A DNA stretch of 64,000 bases, taken from NCBI RefSeq assembly GCF_001282685.1, contig NZ_LN875035.1, positions 1,255,571 through 1,319,570 of the forward strand. Reading direction: 5' to 3'. Below, piece after piece: positions 1 through 8,433 of the stretch. The stretch is from Niameybacter massiliensis (GTDB lineage Bacteria; Bacillota; Clostridia; Lachnospirales; Cellulosilyticaceae). The position numbers and the translations under genes are program-made. Position 1 is the first letter of the stretch; the number at the start of each line of letters is the position of its first letter. The notes beneath the pieces were generated by a model. The model did not search any database and was not told where the DNA came from. It saw only the letters and a program-made list of their open reading frames with translations.

Positions 1-1
1 T

Positions 2-625
2 GAGGGTTGCCTGCTCTTTCTTGATTGCTATAAACAACATACTTACTTTACCTCCTCATGGGAAATTGCTTGGTTACATTTTGATGGAAATATAAGCGCT
101 CAATACTATAACCTTATTATCGAGCGCTTTGGTAGTATTATTAATGCCAATACACCTACAAGTATTTCAAGACTTCTTTTAGATTTTATTGATTACTTTA
201 GTACGCAATCATCTATTAATGAGGCACTTGTATCTTGCCAAATCAATCAATTATTATGTGAACTCTTTACACTTTCTTCTCATTTATCTACCAATGAACT
301 GCATACATTATCTCCCGTTGACCATGCTATTGAATATATGAAAGTTCACTTTAAAGAACCTATAACGTTAGAAGACTTAGCCTACCAAGTTACTCTTAGT
401 CCTTACTACTTTACAAGACTCTTTAAAAAAGAAACAGGACGTACACCCTACGATTATCTTATTACCTTACGCATTAATCAAAGTAAATATCTTCTTAAAA
501 GTACATCCATGCTTGTAAAAGAAATTGCTTTTGAAGTTGGCTTTAATAGTGAAAGTAATTTTATGAGCTCTTTCAAAAAAGTAACAGGTTATACACCTAC
601 TGCTTTTAGAACACTCCCCCTATAA
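2..625 (+). CDS. AraC-family transcriptional regulator, 5' truncated by window edge
   Basis: The frame is open from base 2, so the gene begins left of the window; 207 residues remain. The first in-frame Met lies at 338, but the coherent sequence before it shows this is not the start. The C-terminal ~95 residues hold the two helix-turn-helix units of AraC/XylS proteins (PITLEDLA, SPYYFTRLFKKETG, VKEIAFEVGF, ESNFMSSFKK, TGYTPTAFR). The upstream part has a W..HF.G motif typical of the end of an AraC cupin sensor domain. It ends at a strong hairpin and faces the symporter gene convergently. The ligand and target genes cannot be read from this fragment. Confidence 0.93.
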   Translation, partial: EGCLLFLDCYKQHTYFTSSWEIAWLHFDGNISAQYYNLIIERFGSIINANTPTSISRLLLDFIDYFSTQSSINEALVSCQINQLLCELFTLSSHLSTNELHTLSPVDHAIEYMKVHFKEPITLEDLAYQVTLSPYYFTRLFKKETGRTPYDYLITLRINQSKYLLKSTSMLVKEIAFEVGFNSESNFMSSFKKVTGYTPTAFRTLPL

Positions 626-626
626 G

Positions 627-666
627 TAAAGGACTTGGACAATTTGTCCAAGTCCTTTATTTTTTC
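627..666 (+). terminator. Intrinsic terminator after the AraC gene
   Basis: A 14-bp perfect stem (627-640 with 646-659) closes a 5-nt loop and is followed by TTTTTT on the plus strand. It overlaps the stop codon of the convergent symporter gene. Confidence 0.9.
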
Positions 667-1817
667 TTAAGAATTACTTCTACTATCGCTGCAATCGCAC
701 CATCACCTGTTATATTTGTTGCAGTTCCAAAACTATCTTGTGCTGCATGTAGTGCAATCATAAGAGGCTTTTCTATTCCTCCAAATCCAAGCATGGATTC
801 CAATACTCCAAGAGCTGCCATAACACCCCCTCCAGGGACACCAGGTGCAGCCACCATTGTTACACCTAACATTAAAATGAAAGGCATCATCATTTCAAAA
901 GTTGGTACTTGCCCTCTCATATACATAACTGCCATAGAAGTTAGTACAAGTGTAATCGTATCTCCTGCTAAATGGATTGTCGCTCCTAAAGGAATCACAA
1001 ACCCTAATATCTCTTCACTGATATTATTTTTCCTTGCACATTCTAATGTGACAGGAATCGTTGCTGCTGATGACTGTGTACCAACAGCTGTTAAATATGC
1101 TGGCACCATATTCTTAATCATTTTAAAAGGATTATCCTTTTTAAGAATTCCAGCAATGATGTATTGCAACACGATATAAATAATTTGTAAAGAAAATAAG
1201 ATTATATAAACCACTCCAAAGGATTTAAGTGTTAACAAAATTTCTCCACTAAAGCTAAGCCTTGCAAAAATACATCCTATGTACAAAGGAACTAATGGAA
1301 TTAAAATACTTTGTACGACCATTAAAATTAAAGTATTTAGCTCTTCTACACCTTTTAATAGCACACTATTTTTTATTTTAGATAGTCCAATACCTAGTAC
1401 AAAGGCAAGTACCAAAGCTGACATTACACCCATAATAGGTGGCATTTCAATAGAAAAATAAGGTTCTGTAAACTGGCTTGCCTGATTAAACATATCACCA
1501 CTCTTTATAAGTGTTGGAAGTACTGTATCTCCTACAAACCATGCTAACATTCCTGCTGAAATGGTTGAGGCATAGGCAACCATAGTTGTAACTATAAGCC
1601 CTTTGCCTGATTGATTACCTAGTGAAGCAATACCTGGAATAATAAAGCCTATAATAATTAATGGGATCATGAAAGATAAAAAACTTCCAAATAGCCCTTC
1701 CGCTGTAACCAAGATTCGCATAGGAATAATCCACTCAAATTGTTTACAAATAAGACCCAGTATAATGCCTATAATCAAACATATTATAATTCTAGCAATT
1801 AAAGATAGTTTTTTCAT
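657..1817 (-). CDS. Dicarboxylate/amino acid:cation symporter (DAACS family)
   Basis: A 386-residue polytopic membrane protein of the GltP/SstT/DctA group, which imports acidic amino acids or dicarboxylates with Na+ or H+. Family signatures are visible: a GTQSSAATIPVTL segment (the serine-rich re-entrant loop HP1), a proline/glycine-rich APGVPGGGV loop (HP2 region), and DSFGTATNITGDG near the end, matching the substrate and cation-binding TM8 motif. The start follows an AAGGGGG ribosome site. The length is slightly short for the family but all core helices appear present. It stands alone between terminators. The exact substrate is not decidable; the SstT-like GTQSS motif hints at serine/threonine. 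Confidence 0.9.
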   Translation of the reverse strand: MKKLSLIARIIICLIIGIILGLICKQFEWIIPMRILVTAEGLFGSFLSFMIPLIIIGFIIPGIASLGNQSGKGLIVTTMVAYASTISAGMLAWFVGDTVLPTLIKSGDMFNQASQFTEPYFSIEMPPIMGVMSALVLAFVLGIGLSKIKNSVLLKGVEELNTLILMVVQSILIPLVPLYIGCIFARLSFSGEILLTLKSFGVVYIILFSLQIIYIVLQYIIAGILKKDNPFKMIKNMVPAYLTAVGTQSSAATIPVTLECARKNNISEEILGFVIPLGATIHLAGDTITLVLTSMAVMYMRGQVPTFEMMMPFILMLGVTMVAAPGVPGGGVMAALGVLESMLGFGGIEKPLMIALHAAQDSFGTATNITGDGAIAAIVEVILKKK

Positions 1818-1943
1818 TTTGTCCCCCTTGTTGTCTTGTTTGTTTTTATACTAAAAACATTTGTCCGTTTGTCACACTATAATCTATATTACTATTTTTG
1901 TCAATTAGCCTTTTTTTCCTTTTTATCATTTCTTTTAAGTTTT

Positions 1944-2001
1944 AATCCAAATAATAAAAGCCACAAGTTCCTGTGTACTTGTGGCTTTTATTATTTGGAT
2001 T
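1944..2001 (-). terminator. Long perfect hairpin, terminator of the PepSY gene
   Basis: A perfect 25-bp inverted repeat (1944-1968 with 1977-2001) with an 8-nt loop lies just past the stop of the PepSY gene. The GC core GCCACAAGT/ACTTGTGGC is followed within the arm by a U-rich stretch in both directions, so it could also stop transcription coming from the other side. Confidence 0.85.
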
Positions 2002-2008
2002 GTAGTGA

Positions 2009-3331
2009 TTAATCGTCATCTCTTTCATCATGATCGTCATGGTCATCATCTAATGCTTCTTTATCGAACTCTACTGTCTTACCTGTCTTTGCATCAATCT
2101 CAATGTTGTATTCATATTTTGCATCAATTACTTCTACTTCATAGATCCATTTGTTATCATCTTTATCAAGCTCAATCTCTATGATTTTTCCTGATGGTAC
2201 AAGTTTCATAACTAATGCTTTAACTTGTGCTTCTGTAAGAAGCTTATCATTTACTTCTGGTTTTACTGGTTTAGATGGTTCAATTGGTACCATAGGTACT
2301 TCTGTATGTTTCATATCTAGATCAAGACTCATTAATGCACCTGTTTCTGGACACACAATAAGATCCATTGTACCATTTTCTAATGTTACATCTACGTCAT
2401 ACACCCATAAATTACGTGAAAGGCTCATTTGTACATTGGTTACTTTGCCTTCAGGAATATGTTTGAGTACAATAGCTTCAATTTGTGCAGGTGAATATTT
2501 GGCTACATATCTGCCATTTTCATAACGATTTACTGCATTTTTATCTACTTCTTGTAATGTAAACACTTCTGCATCATCTACTAAACCATTGCTTCCATCT
2601 ACTGTTACTTCAATATGATAGGCTTTATAAGTAAATGTCATTTCATACTTTACTTTTTGGTTCTCAATAATTCTCTTGCTTCCTACAAAAGTTGAACCTT
2701 TTGGAAGCTTATTGTAGATTTTTTGAATTGCTTGGTTTTCTGTTACAACGCCCTCTACAATTTCATCACTTGGAAGTGTTGTTGGTTTATCCACTGAACC
2801 TAAACCATTAAATGTTAAATCTCTTTCTAGTGTTCTACCTGTTTCAGGATCCATTTCTAATGAACCATATACTGCTGTTGATTTAAATTCCACTTCATAA
2901 ATCCAAAAACCATTGTCTTTCTCAAGCTCAACGCTTTTAACTACAGCACCTGGATAAGTTCTTTCTACAAGTGCAATAATCTCTTTTTCATTTAACTTCG
3001 GATTATATTTTCCATTTTTCTTAACTCTATTTTTAGCCTTCTCATCAAAGCCTACATATGTTTCGCTGTCTAATTCTTCTACTGATTTTAACACTGCATC
3101 TACCTTAACTTCAAATTTTTCTTTTGTTCCACCGTTATGTATCTTCACTTCATACTCTTGGTCATCTGTATCATAACTTGTTGAGAGGTGTTCGCTTCCA
3201 CGAGGCATCATTTGAAGTACAAGATTGGTTGCTTCATCTTTAGTCATAATTGTTTGAGTAGGTGCTGCAAAAGTTGTCACTGTAATGGCTGTTAATGCGG
3301 TTAATGTAACAAATGCTTTTCTAAGTTTCAT
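2009..3331 (-). CDS. Secreted protein with five PepSY-like repeats and acidic/His tail
   Basis: I chose the ATG at 3331 (440 aa) because AGGAG precedes it by about 7 nt and a Sec signal peptide (MKLRK, hydrophobic core, TTFAAP) follows. The frame stays open further upstream but without a ribosome site. The mature part is built of about five PepSY-type units, each starting with a helix like 'LTEAQVKALVMKLVPSG' and then 'WIYEVEV...IDAKTGK'; they begin near residues 28, 115, 190, 275 and 360. The C-terminus is DDDHDDHDERDDD, an acidic and histidine-rich tail that could bind metal. PepSY domains are known as extracellular or periplasmic inhibitor/chaperone modules; no protease is encoded beside it. 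It stands alone between hairpins. Confidence 0.88.
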   Translation of the reverse strand: MKLRKAFVTLTALTAITVTTFAAPTQTIMTKDEATNLVLQMMPRGSEHLSTSYDTDDQEYEVKIHNGGTKEKFEVKVDAVLKSVEELDSETYVGFDEKAKNRVKKNGKYNPKLNEKEIIALVERTYPGAVVKSVELEKDNGFWIYEVEFKSTAVYGSLEMDPETGRTLERDLTFNGLGSVDKPTTLPSDEIVEGVVTENQAIQKIYNKLPKGSTFVGSKRIIENQKVKYEMTFTYKAYHIEVTVDGSNGLVDDAEVFTLQEVDKNAVNRYENGRYVAKYSPAQIEAIVLKHIPEGKVTNVQMSLSRNLWVYDVDVTLENGTMDLIVCPETGALMSLDLDMKHTEVPMVPIEPSKPVKPEVNDKLLTEAQVKALVMKLVPSGKIIEIELDKDDNKWIYEVEVIDAKYEYNIEIDAKTGKTVEFDKEALDDDHDDHDERDDD

Positions 3332-3448
3332 TTTTTCAATCTCCTTTAAAAATATGAGTTTATTTTTATTTACACTATAAGATACAAACCACATTTTTTA
3401 TTTAGGGACCTTTTTAAGCTTTTTTATAAAAATTTTTATAAACTTTTT

Positions 3449-3685
3449 CTAAATGATAATCTCATAGATATTCTCATACTCTAGATGATACTCTATCTTA
3501 AGATTCTCTATTAATACTCTATTGTTAGGATCCTCTCTCCATGCTAATCCACAACCTGCTCCTATTAAACGTGGTAAAGGAATGAGCCTTCCACTCAGCT
3601 TTCCTTGTCTGGCTACATCTTCAAAAGCCATAGCTTGTGTAGTGGTCTTAAAGGTGACTACACACTGTAATTGTTTTTGTCTCAC
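3449..3685 (-). CDS. DUF3343 small protein of the selenium cluster
   Basis: A 78-residue protein starting with GTG, whose first four bases overlap the csd stop codon (GTGA), with AGGAGG upstream inside csd, so it is translationally coupled. The sequence (QCVVTFKTTTQAMAFE, GRLIPLPRLIGAGCGLAWR) matches the DUF3343 pattern: short, an internal GAGCG-like cysteine and a C-terminal acidic strand. DUF3343 genes are known neighbours of selD/yedF/csd in genomes with selenium-dependent molybdenum hydroxylases, where the molecular role is not settled. A role in handing selenium or sulfur to a partner is inference from context. Confidence 0.88.
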   Translation of the reverse strand: MRQKQLQCVVTFKTTTQAMAFEDVARQGKLSGRLIPLPRLIGAGCGLAWREDPNNRVLIENLKIEYHLEYENIYEIII

Positions 3686-4824
3686 CTTGTCTCCTCCTCT
3701 AAAGTCCTAAGAGCTTGAATCGCTTCATCCACTTCATCTTGAGTATTAAAATGGGAAAAACTAAAACGAACCATACCTTGCTCTTCTGTTTGAAAGGCCT
3801 TATGAACTAGAGGCGCACAATGTGCCCCTGCCCGAGTTGCAATATTAAAACGATAAAAAAGTTCATCTGCTATTTCTGCTGAATCCATATCTCTTATATT
3901 AAGTGCCACAACAGGCGTTCTCACTATCGCATCAAGATCACCATATAATGCTATTCCTGGCACATCTTGAATACCTGCTATAAATCTTTTGGCAAGAACT
4001 GTGGCTTCCTCAAGGATTTGCAACTGCCCATAGTGATTTAAATAATCACAGGCTGCACTAAGTCCTGCTATACCATGGGTATTAAGTGTACCCGCTTCAA
4101 GTCGTGTAGGTAAAGGTAAATCCATTGTATGTGAAAAGCTATCCATACCTGTGCCACCTACCTTAAGAGGATTTGGTATAGCCCCTTCTGCTAAACAAAG
4201 TAGCCCTATTCCTTGTGGGCCTAGAAGACTTTTATGCCCCGAACAGCAAAGTACAGATATCCCTAACTTTTGCATATCTATTGGAATAAGCCCAGCTGTT
4301 TGAGAAGCATCTAAAATAAGCAACAGCCCATATTGCCTACATAACTTACCTATCTGCTCAATCTCTGTTACATTGCCAAGTACATTAGATGCATGAGTTA
4401 TAACAATTACTTTAGATTCTTTGCAAATAGCTGCTTCTATTTGTGAAATATCTATGCAACCTTTTTTATCTGTACCAACAACTGTGAGCCTTACGCCTTG
4501 CTTCTCCATAAGATATAAAGGACGCAAGACACTATTATGTTCAAGAGCAGTGGTAATGCAGTGATCACCGGATTTGAGCAGACCTTGTATTGCAATATTT
4601 AAGCTTTCTGTTGCATTAGAGGTAAATACCACACGTGCTGAATCACCCACATTAAAAAGTTGGGATAACTTCTCCCTTGTTTTATAGATTAATCTACTTG
4701 CATCGAGAGATGCCCCATGTACACCTCGTCCACTATTACCTGTATTTAATATGGCATGATACACAGCTTCTGCTACTTCTGGTGGCTTGTGAAAAGAAGT
4801 TGCTGCATGATCTAAATAAATCAT
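3682..4824 (-). CDS. Cysteine desulfurase / selenocysteine lyase-like, class V aminotransferase
   Basis: A 380-residue PLP enzyme. The N-terminus (IYLDHAATSFHKPP), the aspartate loop (LLILDASQTAGLIPID), the PLP lysine (CCSGHKSLLGPQG) and the C-terminal active-site cysteine loop (RAGAHCAPLVHK) are all present, followed by VRFSFSHFNT. These fit the 'EF2568' subgroup of cysteine desulfurases that travels with selD and DUF3343. It would release selenium or sulfur from (seleno)cysteine in the cytoplasm. It lies 14 nt after yedF and overlaps the next gene, so the four genes form one operon. Whether the substrate is Cys or Sec cannot be decided from sequence. Confidence 0.92.
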   Translation of the reverse strand: MIYLDHAATSFHKPPEVAEAVYHAILNTGNSGRGVHGASLDASRLIYKTREKLSQLFNVGDSARVVFTSNATESLNIAIQGLLKSGDHCITTALEHNSVLRPLYLMEKQGVRLTVVGTDKKGCIDISQIEAAICKESKVIVITHASNVLGNVTEIEQIGKLCRQYGLLLILDASQTAGLIPIDMQKLGISVLCCSGHKSLLGPQGIGLLCLAEGAIPNPLKVGGTGMDSFSHTMDLPLPTRLEAGTLNTHGIAGLSAACDYLNHYGQLQILEEATVLAKRFIAGIQDVPGIALYGDLDAIVRTPVVALNIRDMDSAEIADELFYRFNIATRAGAHCAPLVHKAFQTEEQGMVRFSFSHFNTQDEVDEAIQALRTLEEETR

Positions 4825-4838
4825 CTCTTAACCCTTTC

Positions 4839-5426
4839 TTATGGTTTCACAATTTTAGTGGCTTGCATTTGTTTTTCTAAAATAGTATACATATTGGTCA
4901 CTGTTCCAACAGCTAAATTCTCAGTAAGTCCATAATGATTGAGGCAAGTTCCACAAGTAAGTACCTCAACACCTTGTGATTCTAAGTGTTTTAAATCTGC
5001 TATAGATTCTGAGCTCTTGGTAGATAAATAGGCTCCACTATTATAAAGTAAGATAGTTTTTGGAAGGGTCTCTTGTTCAGTCAAAGCATAGATGAATCCT
5101 TTCATCAATGTACGTCCTAATCGCTCATCACCATCTCCCATTTTGTCTGAAGCAAGTACAACAACTACGTTATCATATGTAGGCTCTATTCCACACGCCT
5201 CTTGTTCAACCACACTTATGGTCACAATATAATGATTTTCATCTATTTTGTTTGAAGTCAGCGGCAGCCTTTTTTGCTCTGCTAACTTGGTTAAGTTCTG
5301 TACAGCTATCTCATTATCAACTGATACTTCTACTGTATCTCCTTCACCTAGTGTTGCTAATACTTTTTTAGTTTCTACAACGGGTATTGGACATACTTTA
5401 CCCATGGCATCTATTACTTTTTTCAT
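4839..5426 (-). CDS. yedF: YedF-type sulfurtransferase-like selenium metabolism protein
   Basis: 195 residues. The N-terminal ~75 residues are a TusA/SirA domain with its conserved CPIPV motif (Cys12). The C-terminal ~110 residues resemble DsrE/DsrF folds and carry a TCGTCLNHYG cysteine pair. This two-domain architecture is the YedF family found next to selD. TusA domains carry sulfur as a persulfide; in this setting a selenium carrier role is the usual inference. It starts 9 nt after selD with an AGGAG site and is followed by csd after 14 nt. Confidence 0.93.
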   Translation of the reverse strand: MKKVIDAMGKVCPIPVVETKKVLATLGEGDTVEVSVDNEIAVQNLTKLAEQKRLPLTSNKIDENHYIVTISVVEQEACGIEPTYDNVVVVLASDKMGDGDERLGRTLMKGFIYALTEQETLPKTILLYNSGAYLSTKSSESIADLKHLESQGVEVLTCGTCLNHYGLTENLAVGTVTNMYTILEKQMQATKIVKP

Positions 5427-5435
5427 TTTAATCTC

Positions 5436-6455
5436 CTACCTTACAATGATTTTTTTATTTGTTTTTGTAACTGTTCCTACTATAGCACAAGGTAATCCTA
5501 ATGCTTCTATCTCTTTTAATGCACACGCTGCATCGTCTGGATGCATACTTACTAACAATCCTCCAGATGTCTGTGGGTCAAAGAGAATTTCTTCCATTGC
5601 ATAAGGCACATTGATAAACGCTACCCTATCACCTACATGATTACGATTTCTCTGTCCTGCAGCTGTAATGAAAAATTCATTGGCATAATGTACTGCCTCT
5701 TTAATATATGGTACTTGTAAACTATCAATCTCAGCACCAAAATTTCCCTCTAACATTTCTGTGAGATGGCCCAAAAAGCTAAAACCTGTCACATCTGTAC
5801 ATCCATGTACACGATATTTCTTGATGATTTGGGCTGCATACTTATTGAGAGTCGTCATAGATCTAATGGCGCTATCCATTGCTTCTTTCGAACTTTCCCC
5901 TACACGTTGTGCTGTACATACAATGCCTACACCCAATGGCTTTGTCAAAATGAGCTTGTCCCCTTCTTGACACCCATTATTCTTATAAATCTTATCAGGA
6001 TGAATGGTACCCATAACAGAAAGGCCATACTTCACATCATTATCAGCAATAGAATGTCCACCTGCTAGTACACCACCTGCCTCTTTGACCTTTTCACTAC
6101 CACCTTGCATAATCTTGCCTAAAATATTTAAATCCATCTTCTCTGGGAAACATACAATATTAAGGGCTGTCTTAACCTCACCGCCCATTGCATAAATATC
6201 TGAAAGTGCATTAGTCGCAGCAATCTGTCCAAAAATATAAGGATCCTCTACCATCGGTGGGAAAAAGTCTAACGTCTGAACAACGGCTAAGTCTTCTGTT
6301 AATTGATAAACTGCTGCATCATCTGAACTATCAAAGCCTACAAGCAAATTAGAATCTGCATATTTAGGTAACTTTTCTAGCACTGCTGCTAAGATACCTG
6401 GGCCTAGTTTTGCAGTGCATCCGCCACCTTTACAAAACATATTCTCCTCATTCAT
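5436..6455 (-). CDS. selD: Selenide, water dikinase (selenophosphate synthetase), cysteine form
   Basis: 339 residues, first gene of a four-gene selenium operon. SelD makes selenophosphate from selenide and ATP. The N-terminal flexible loop reads CKGGGCTAK: Cys13 occupies the position of the catalytic Cys/Sec and Lys16 that of the essential lysine; the codon at Cys13 is TGC, so no selenocysteine is needed. [29 protein letters not shown] and DPQTSGGLL are the expected nucleotide and metal-binding blocks. No selA, selB or tRNA-Sec gene is in the window, and the partners (yedF, csd, DUF3343) are those of 'orphan' SelD systems serving molybdenum hydroxylases. AGGAAGG precedes the start. Confidence 0.97.
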   Translation of the reverse strand: MNEENMFCKGGGCTAKLGPGILAAVLEKLPKYADSNLLVGFDSSDDAAVYQLTEDLAVVQTLDFFPPMVEDPYIFGQIAATNALSDIYAMGGEVKTALNIVCFPEKMDLNILGKIMQGGSEKVKEAGGVLAGGHSIADNDVKYGLSVMGTIHPDKIYKNNGCQEGDKLILTKPLGVGIVCTAQRVGESSKEAMDSAIRSMTTLNKYAAQIIKKYRVHGCTDVTGFSFLGHLTEMLEGNFGAEIDSLQVPYIKEAVHYANEFFITAAGQRNRNHVGDRVAFINVPYAMEEILFDPQTSGGLLVSMHPDDAACALKEIEALGLPCAIVGTVTKTNKKIIVR

Positions 6456-6481
6456 TCTTACTCATTCCTTCCTAGCTGTTC

Positions 6482-6510
6482 ATTATACTTTTAATATAAA
6501 TCTATTTCTA
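6482..6510 (-). promoter_or_regulatory. Candidate sigma-A promoter of the selenium operon
   Basis: On the minus strand TAGAAA (6505-6510) lies 17 bp before a perfect TATAAT (6482-6487), about 27 nt upstream of the selD start. The -35 box is only 4/6. Confidence 0.55.
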
Positions 6511-6635
6511 TGTGAAATTCTATTATTAATTTCTTGATTTTACCAATTCTATTATATCATGAATTTAAAGGAATATAGCTACATTGTAAAATTAATAAGC
6601 TATAAAAAAATAGTACAGAACTCAACGCTTAAATA

Positions 6636-6676
6636 AAAAACCCTTACAAACTTTTCAAAGTTATGTAAGGGTTTTT
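6636..6676 (-). terminator. Intrinsic terminator after the cupin gene
   Basis: AAAAACCCTTACA (6636-6648) pairs with TGTAAGGGTTTTT (6664-6676), giving a 13-bp stem with T runs on both strands. It separates the cupin gene from the selD promoter. Confidence 0.88.
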
Positions 6677-6734
6677 ACTATATCTTATTGGATTTTATAC
6701 ATTATCTATCTCTTAAAAATTTTTCTGCTACATG

Positions 6735-6998
6735 TTATTCTACATGTTTATAATATTTTTTAATAGGTTTTACCACTTCCCACATACAGTCCATTCCTTT
6801 TGGAAAAATAACATAATCTCCTACGCCAAATCTAAATTGGCGTTCTTCATAAGTAACCACTGCCTCCCCTTCTATAATCAGACAATGTTCTTCTTCTTCA
6901 AAATGCCATGGAAACGTAGATACCTCACAACTCCAAGTCTCACATTTCTCCATTTCTGTTCTTTCTTCTTCTGATGCTGGCCTTATTATAATAGTCAT
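6735..6998 (-). CDS. Small cupin-domain protein
   Basis: An 87-residue single-domain protein behind AAAGGAG. It shows the cupin pattern: W..EE.EHCLIIEGEAVVTYEE (motif 1) and RFGVGDYVIFPKGMDCMWEV (motif 2). The closest family by eye is the DUF861/EutQ-like cupins; only one histidine of the classical metal set is clear, so metal binding is uncertain. It is a monocistronic gene between terminators. Substrate unknown. Confidence 0.82.
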   Translation of the reverse strand: MTIIIRPASEEERTEMEKCETWSCEVSTFPWHFEEEEHCLIIEGEAVVTYEERQFRFGVGDYVIFPKGMDCMWEVVKPIKKYYKHVE

Positions 6999-7090
6999 CT
7001 TTATTTTCTCCTTTTATATTTTACGCTTTATTCTTCACTTTCTATTCTTTGTCAATTCATCTAATCTATTCTTATGTTATAACTGTCACA

Positions 7091-7124
7091 AAAAAATACC
7101 AGTCTGTTTTTCTAAACATACTGG
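7091..7124 (-). terminator. Intrinsic terminator after the HAD gene
   Basis: On the minus strand CCAGTATGTTT...AAACAGACTGG (7099-7124) forms a stem with one mismatch, followed by TATTTTTTTG. Confidence 0.88.
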
Positions 7125-7133
7125 CATCTCCTT

Positions 7134-7970
7134 TTAGGCACTTAGTGCCCTTCTATTCATTTCTATAAATCTTGCCACACCATCGTTGTCATTGGTATCT
7201 ATGACACAGTTTGCATTCTCCTTAAGTGATTTTTCTGCATTTCCCACTGCACACCCACAATCTGCCACTTGGATCATTTCCATATCATTTAAATTATCAC
7301 CAAAAGCTATGACTTCATCTATTTCATATTGCCCTGCAACATATTTAGCTGCTTCTGCCTTATTGGTACCTTCTGCTGCAATCTCCAGTAGATAGCTAGA
7401 TTCTGTATTAACATCTCTATACATAAGTGTTTTGATGCCTGGTACATCTTCTAACTGATCTGTTATCTTTTTAATCACTTCATAAGAATCTAACATAACC
7501 ATATGTCCCACTTGACTCTCTGGTGTAATAGGATAAGACTCTACTTTTTCAAAGCGTTTAAGCGTTAGATTTTTACGTCCATTGTAGAATGCTTCTTCAT
7601 CTTTGCTATTAAAGCCTTTATAATAAACGGTTAAAAAATCCTCTTTTAGTGCATAAGCGAAAATTTGCTTTTCTTGTTCTTCCACAATATTGATAATACG
7701 TCTTACGCTATCATAAGGAATAGTTGATGTATAGATATATTTCTTTTGTTTAATATCATAGATAAAGCTTCCATTCATCACAATAATAGGAAGATTTATC
7801 TCTACACCCTCTAAGAGTGGTACAACTGTTGCCGGTGTCCTTGCTGTAGCTACTGTAAAGTATGCCCCTTGCTTAATTTCCTTATTAAGGATAGATGCTG
7901 TCTGCTCTGAAACTTTACCTTTGCTATTTAATAATGTCCCGTCTAAATCAGATACATATAAAGTCTTCAT
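7134..7970 (-). CDS. Cof-type HAD-IIB family sugar-phosphate/FMN phosphatase
   Basis: 278 residues, a typical length for the Cof/YidA group of cytoplasmic HAD hydrolases. Motif I is YVSDLDGTLL (nucleophile Asp and general acid Asp), motif II the T in VATARTP, and motif III/IV 'NKAEAA...EVIAFGDNLNDMEMI', with the IIB cap domain in between. GAGGTG precedes the start. Such enzymes dephosphorylate sugar phosphates, PLP or FMN; the substrate cannot be assigned. It stands alone and is followed by a strong terminator. Confidence 0.93.
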   Translation of the reverse strand: MKTLYVSDLDGTLLNSKGKVSEQTASILNKEIKQGAYFTVATARTPATVVPLLEGVEINLPIIVMNGSFIYDIKQKKYIYTSTIPYDSVRRIINIVEEQEKQIFAYALKEDFLTVYYKGFNSKDEEAFYNGRKNLTLKRFEKVESYPITPESQVGHMVMLDSYEVIKKITDQLEDVPGIKTLMYRDVNTESSYLLEIAAEGTNKAEAAKYVAGQYEIDEVIAFGDNLNDMEMIQVADCGCAVGNAEKSLKENANCVIDTNDNDGVARFIEMNRRALSA

Positions 7971-8092
7971 TTTTGTTCACCTCGTTGCCTTTTCTCCATC
8001 CCTAGTTTTGAGGGGGAATTCCTATTATATCAAATCCAATACTTTTTTCAATCCCCCAAAATATCTTTTATTTTTTTATACATCTATCAAAA

Positions 8093-8200
8093 ATAGGTCT
8101 TCTATAGCTTATGTTGTATCAACATTTTCAGCTACTAGAAGACCTATGACTTTAATTTATTTTTCTATTTTATCTTCTAGAAGCTATAAGATTTTTTTAC
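8093..8200. other. Structured intergenic sequence with nested inverted repeats
   Basis: Between the divergent HAD and hydrolase genes (463 nt without a gene) ATAGGTCTTCT (8093-8103) pairs with AGAAGACCTAT (8137-8147), extended by TAGCT/AGCTA; the loop holds a second perfect hairpin ATGTTG/CAACAT (8111-8125). On the plus strand a short stem ATCTT/AAGAT with TTTTTTT follows at 8172-8197. TATAGCTT (8103-8110) can also pair with AAGCTATA (8181-8188). On the minus strand the large stem is followed by TTTTTG. This could be a bidirectional terminator or a small RNA. The rest of the gap shows only AT-rich promoter-like sequence before 8434. Confidence 0.45.
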
Positions 8201-8433
8201 GATTTTCTGTTACATAGCTTACTCTTTTTGTCATTTATAGACCTCTATCTCCTATCCTATATGGCTTCATTATAAAAAATGCTTATTTCAGCGTCAATGT
8301 AAATATGCAATCAATTTGTAAATTCGCCTTACCTTTTAATCTCCAAAATTCCCCTTTATAATAGATTAAATATTATTTATACTATATAATAACATTTGTT
8401 CAAATTATTTATTTTCAAAAAAGGAGACTTAAT

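Noticed and set aside
5436..6455. Selenocysteine codon in selD
   Set aside because: The catalytic position is TGC (cysteine) and no in-frame TGA occurs.
7921..8217. 98-codon plus-strand frame in the intergenic gap
   Set aside because: No ribosome site, low-complexity hydrophobic composition, and it overlaps the HAD gene start and structured repeats.
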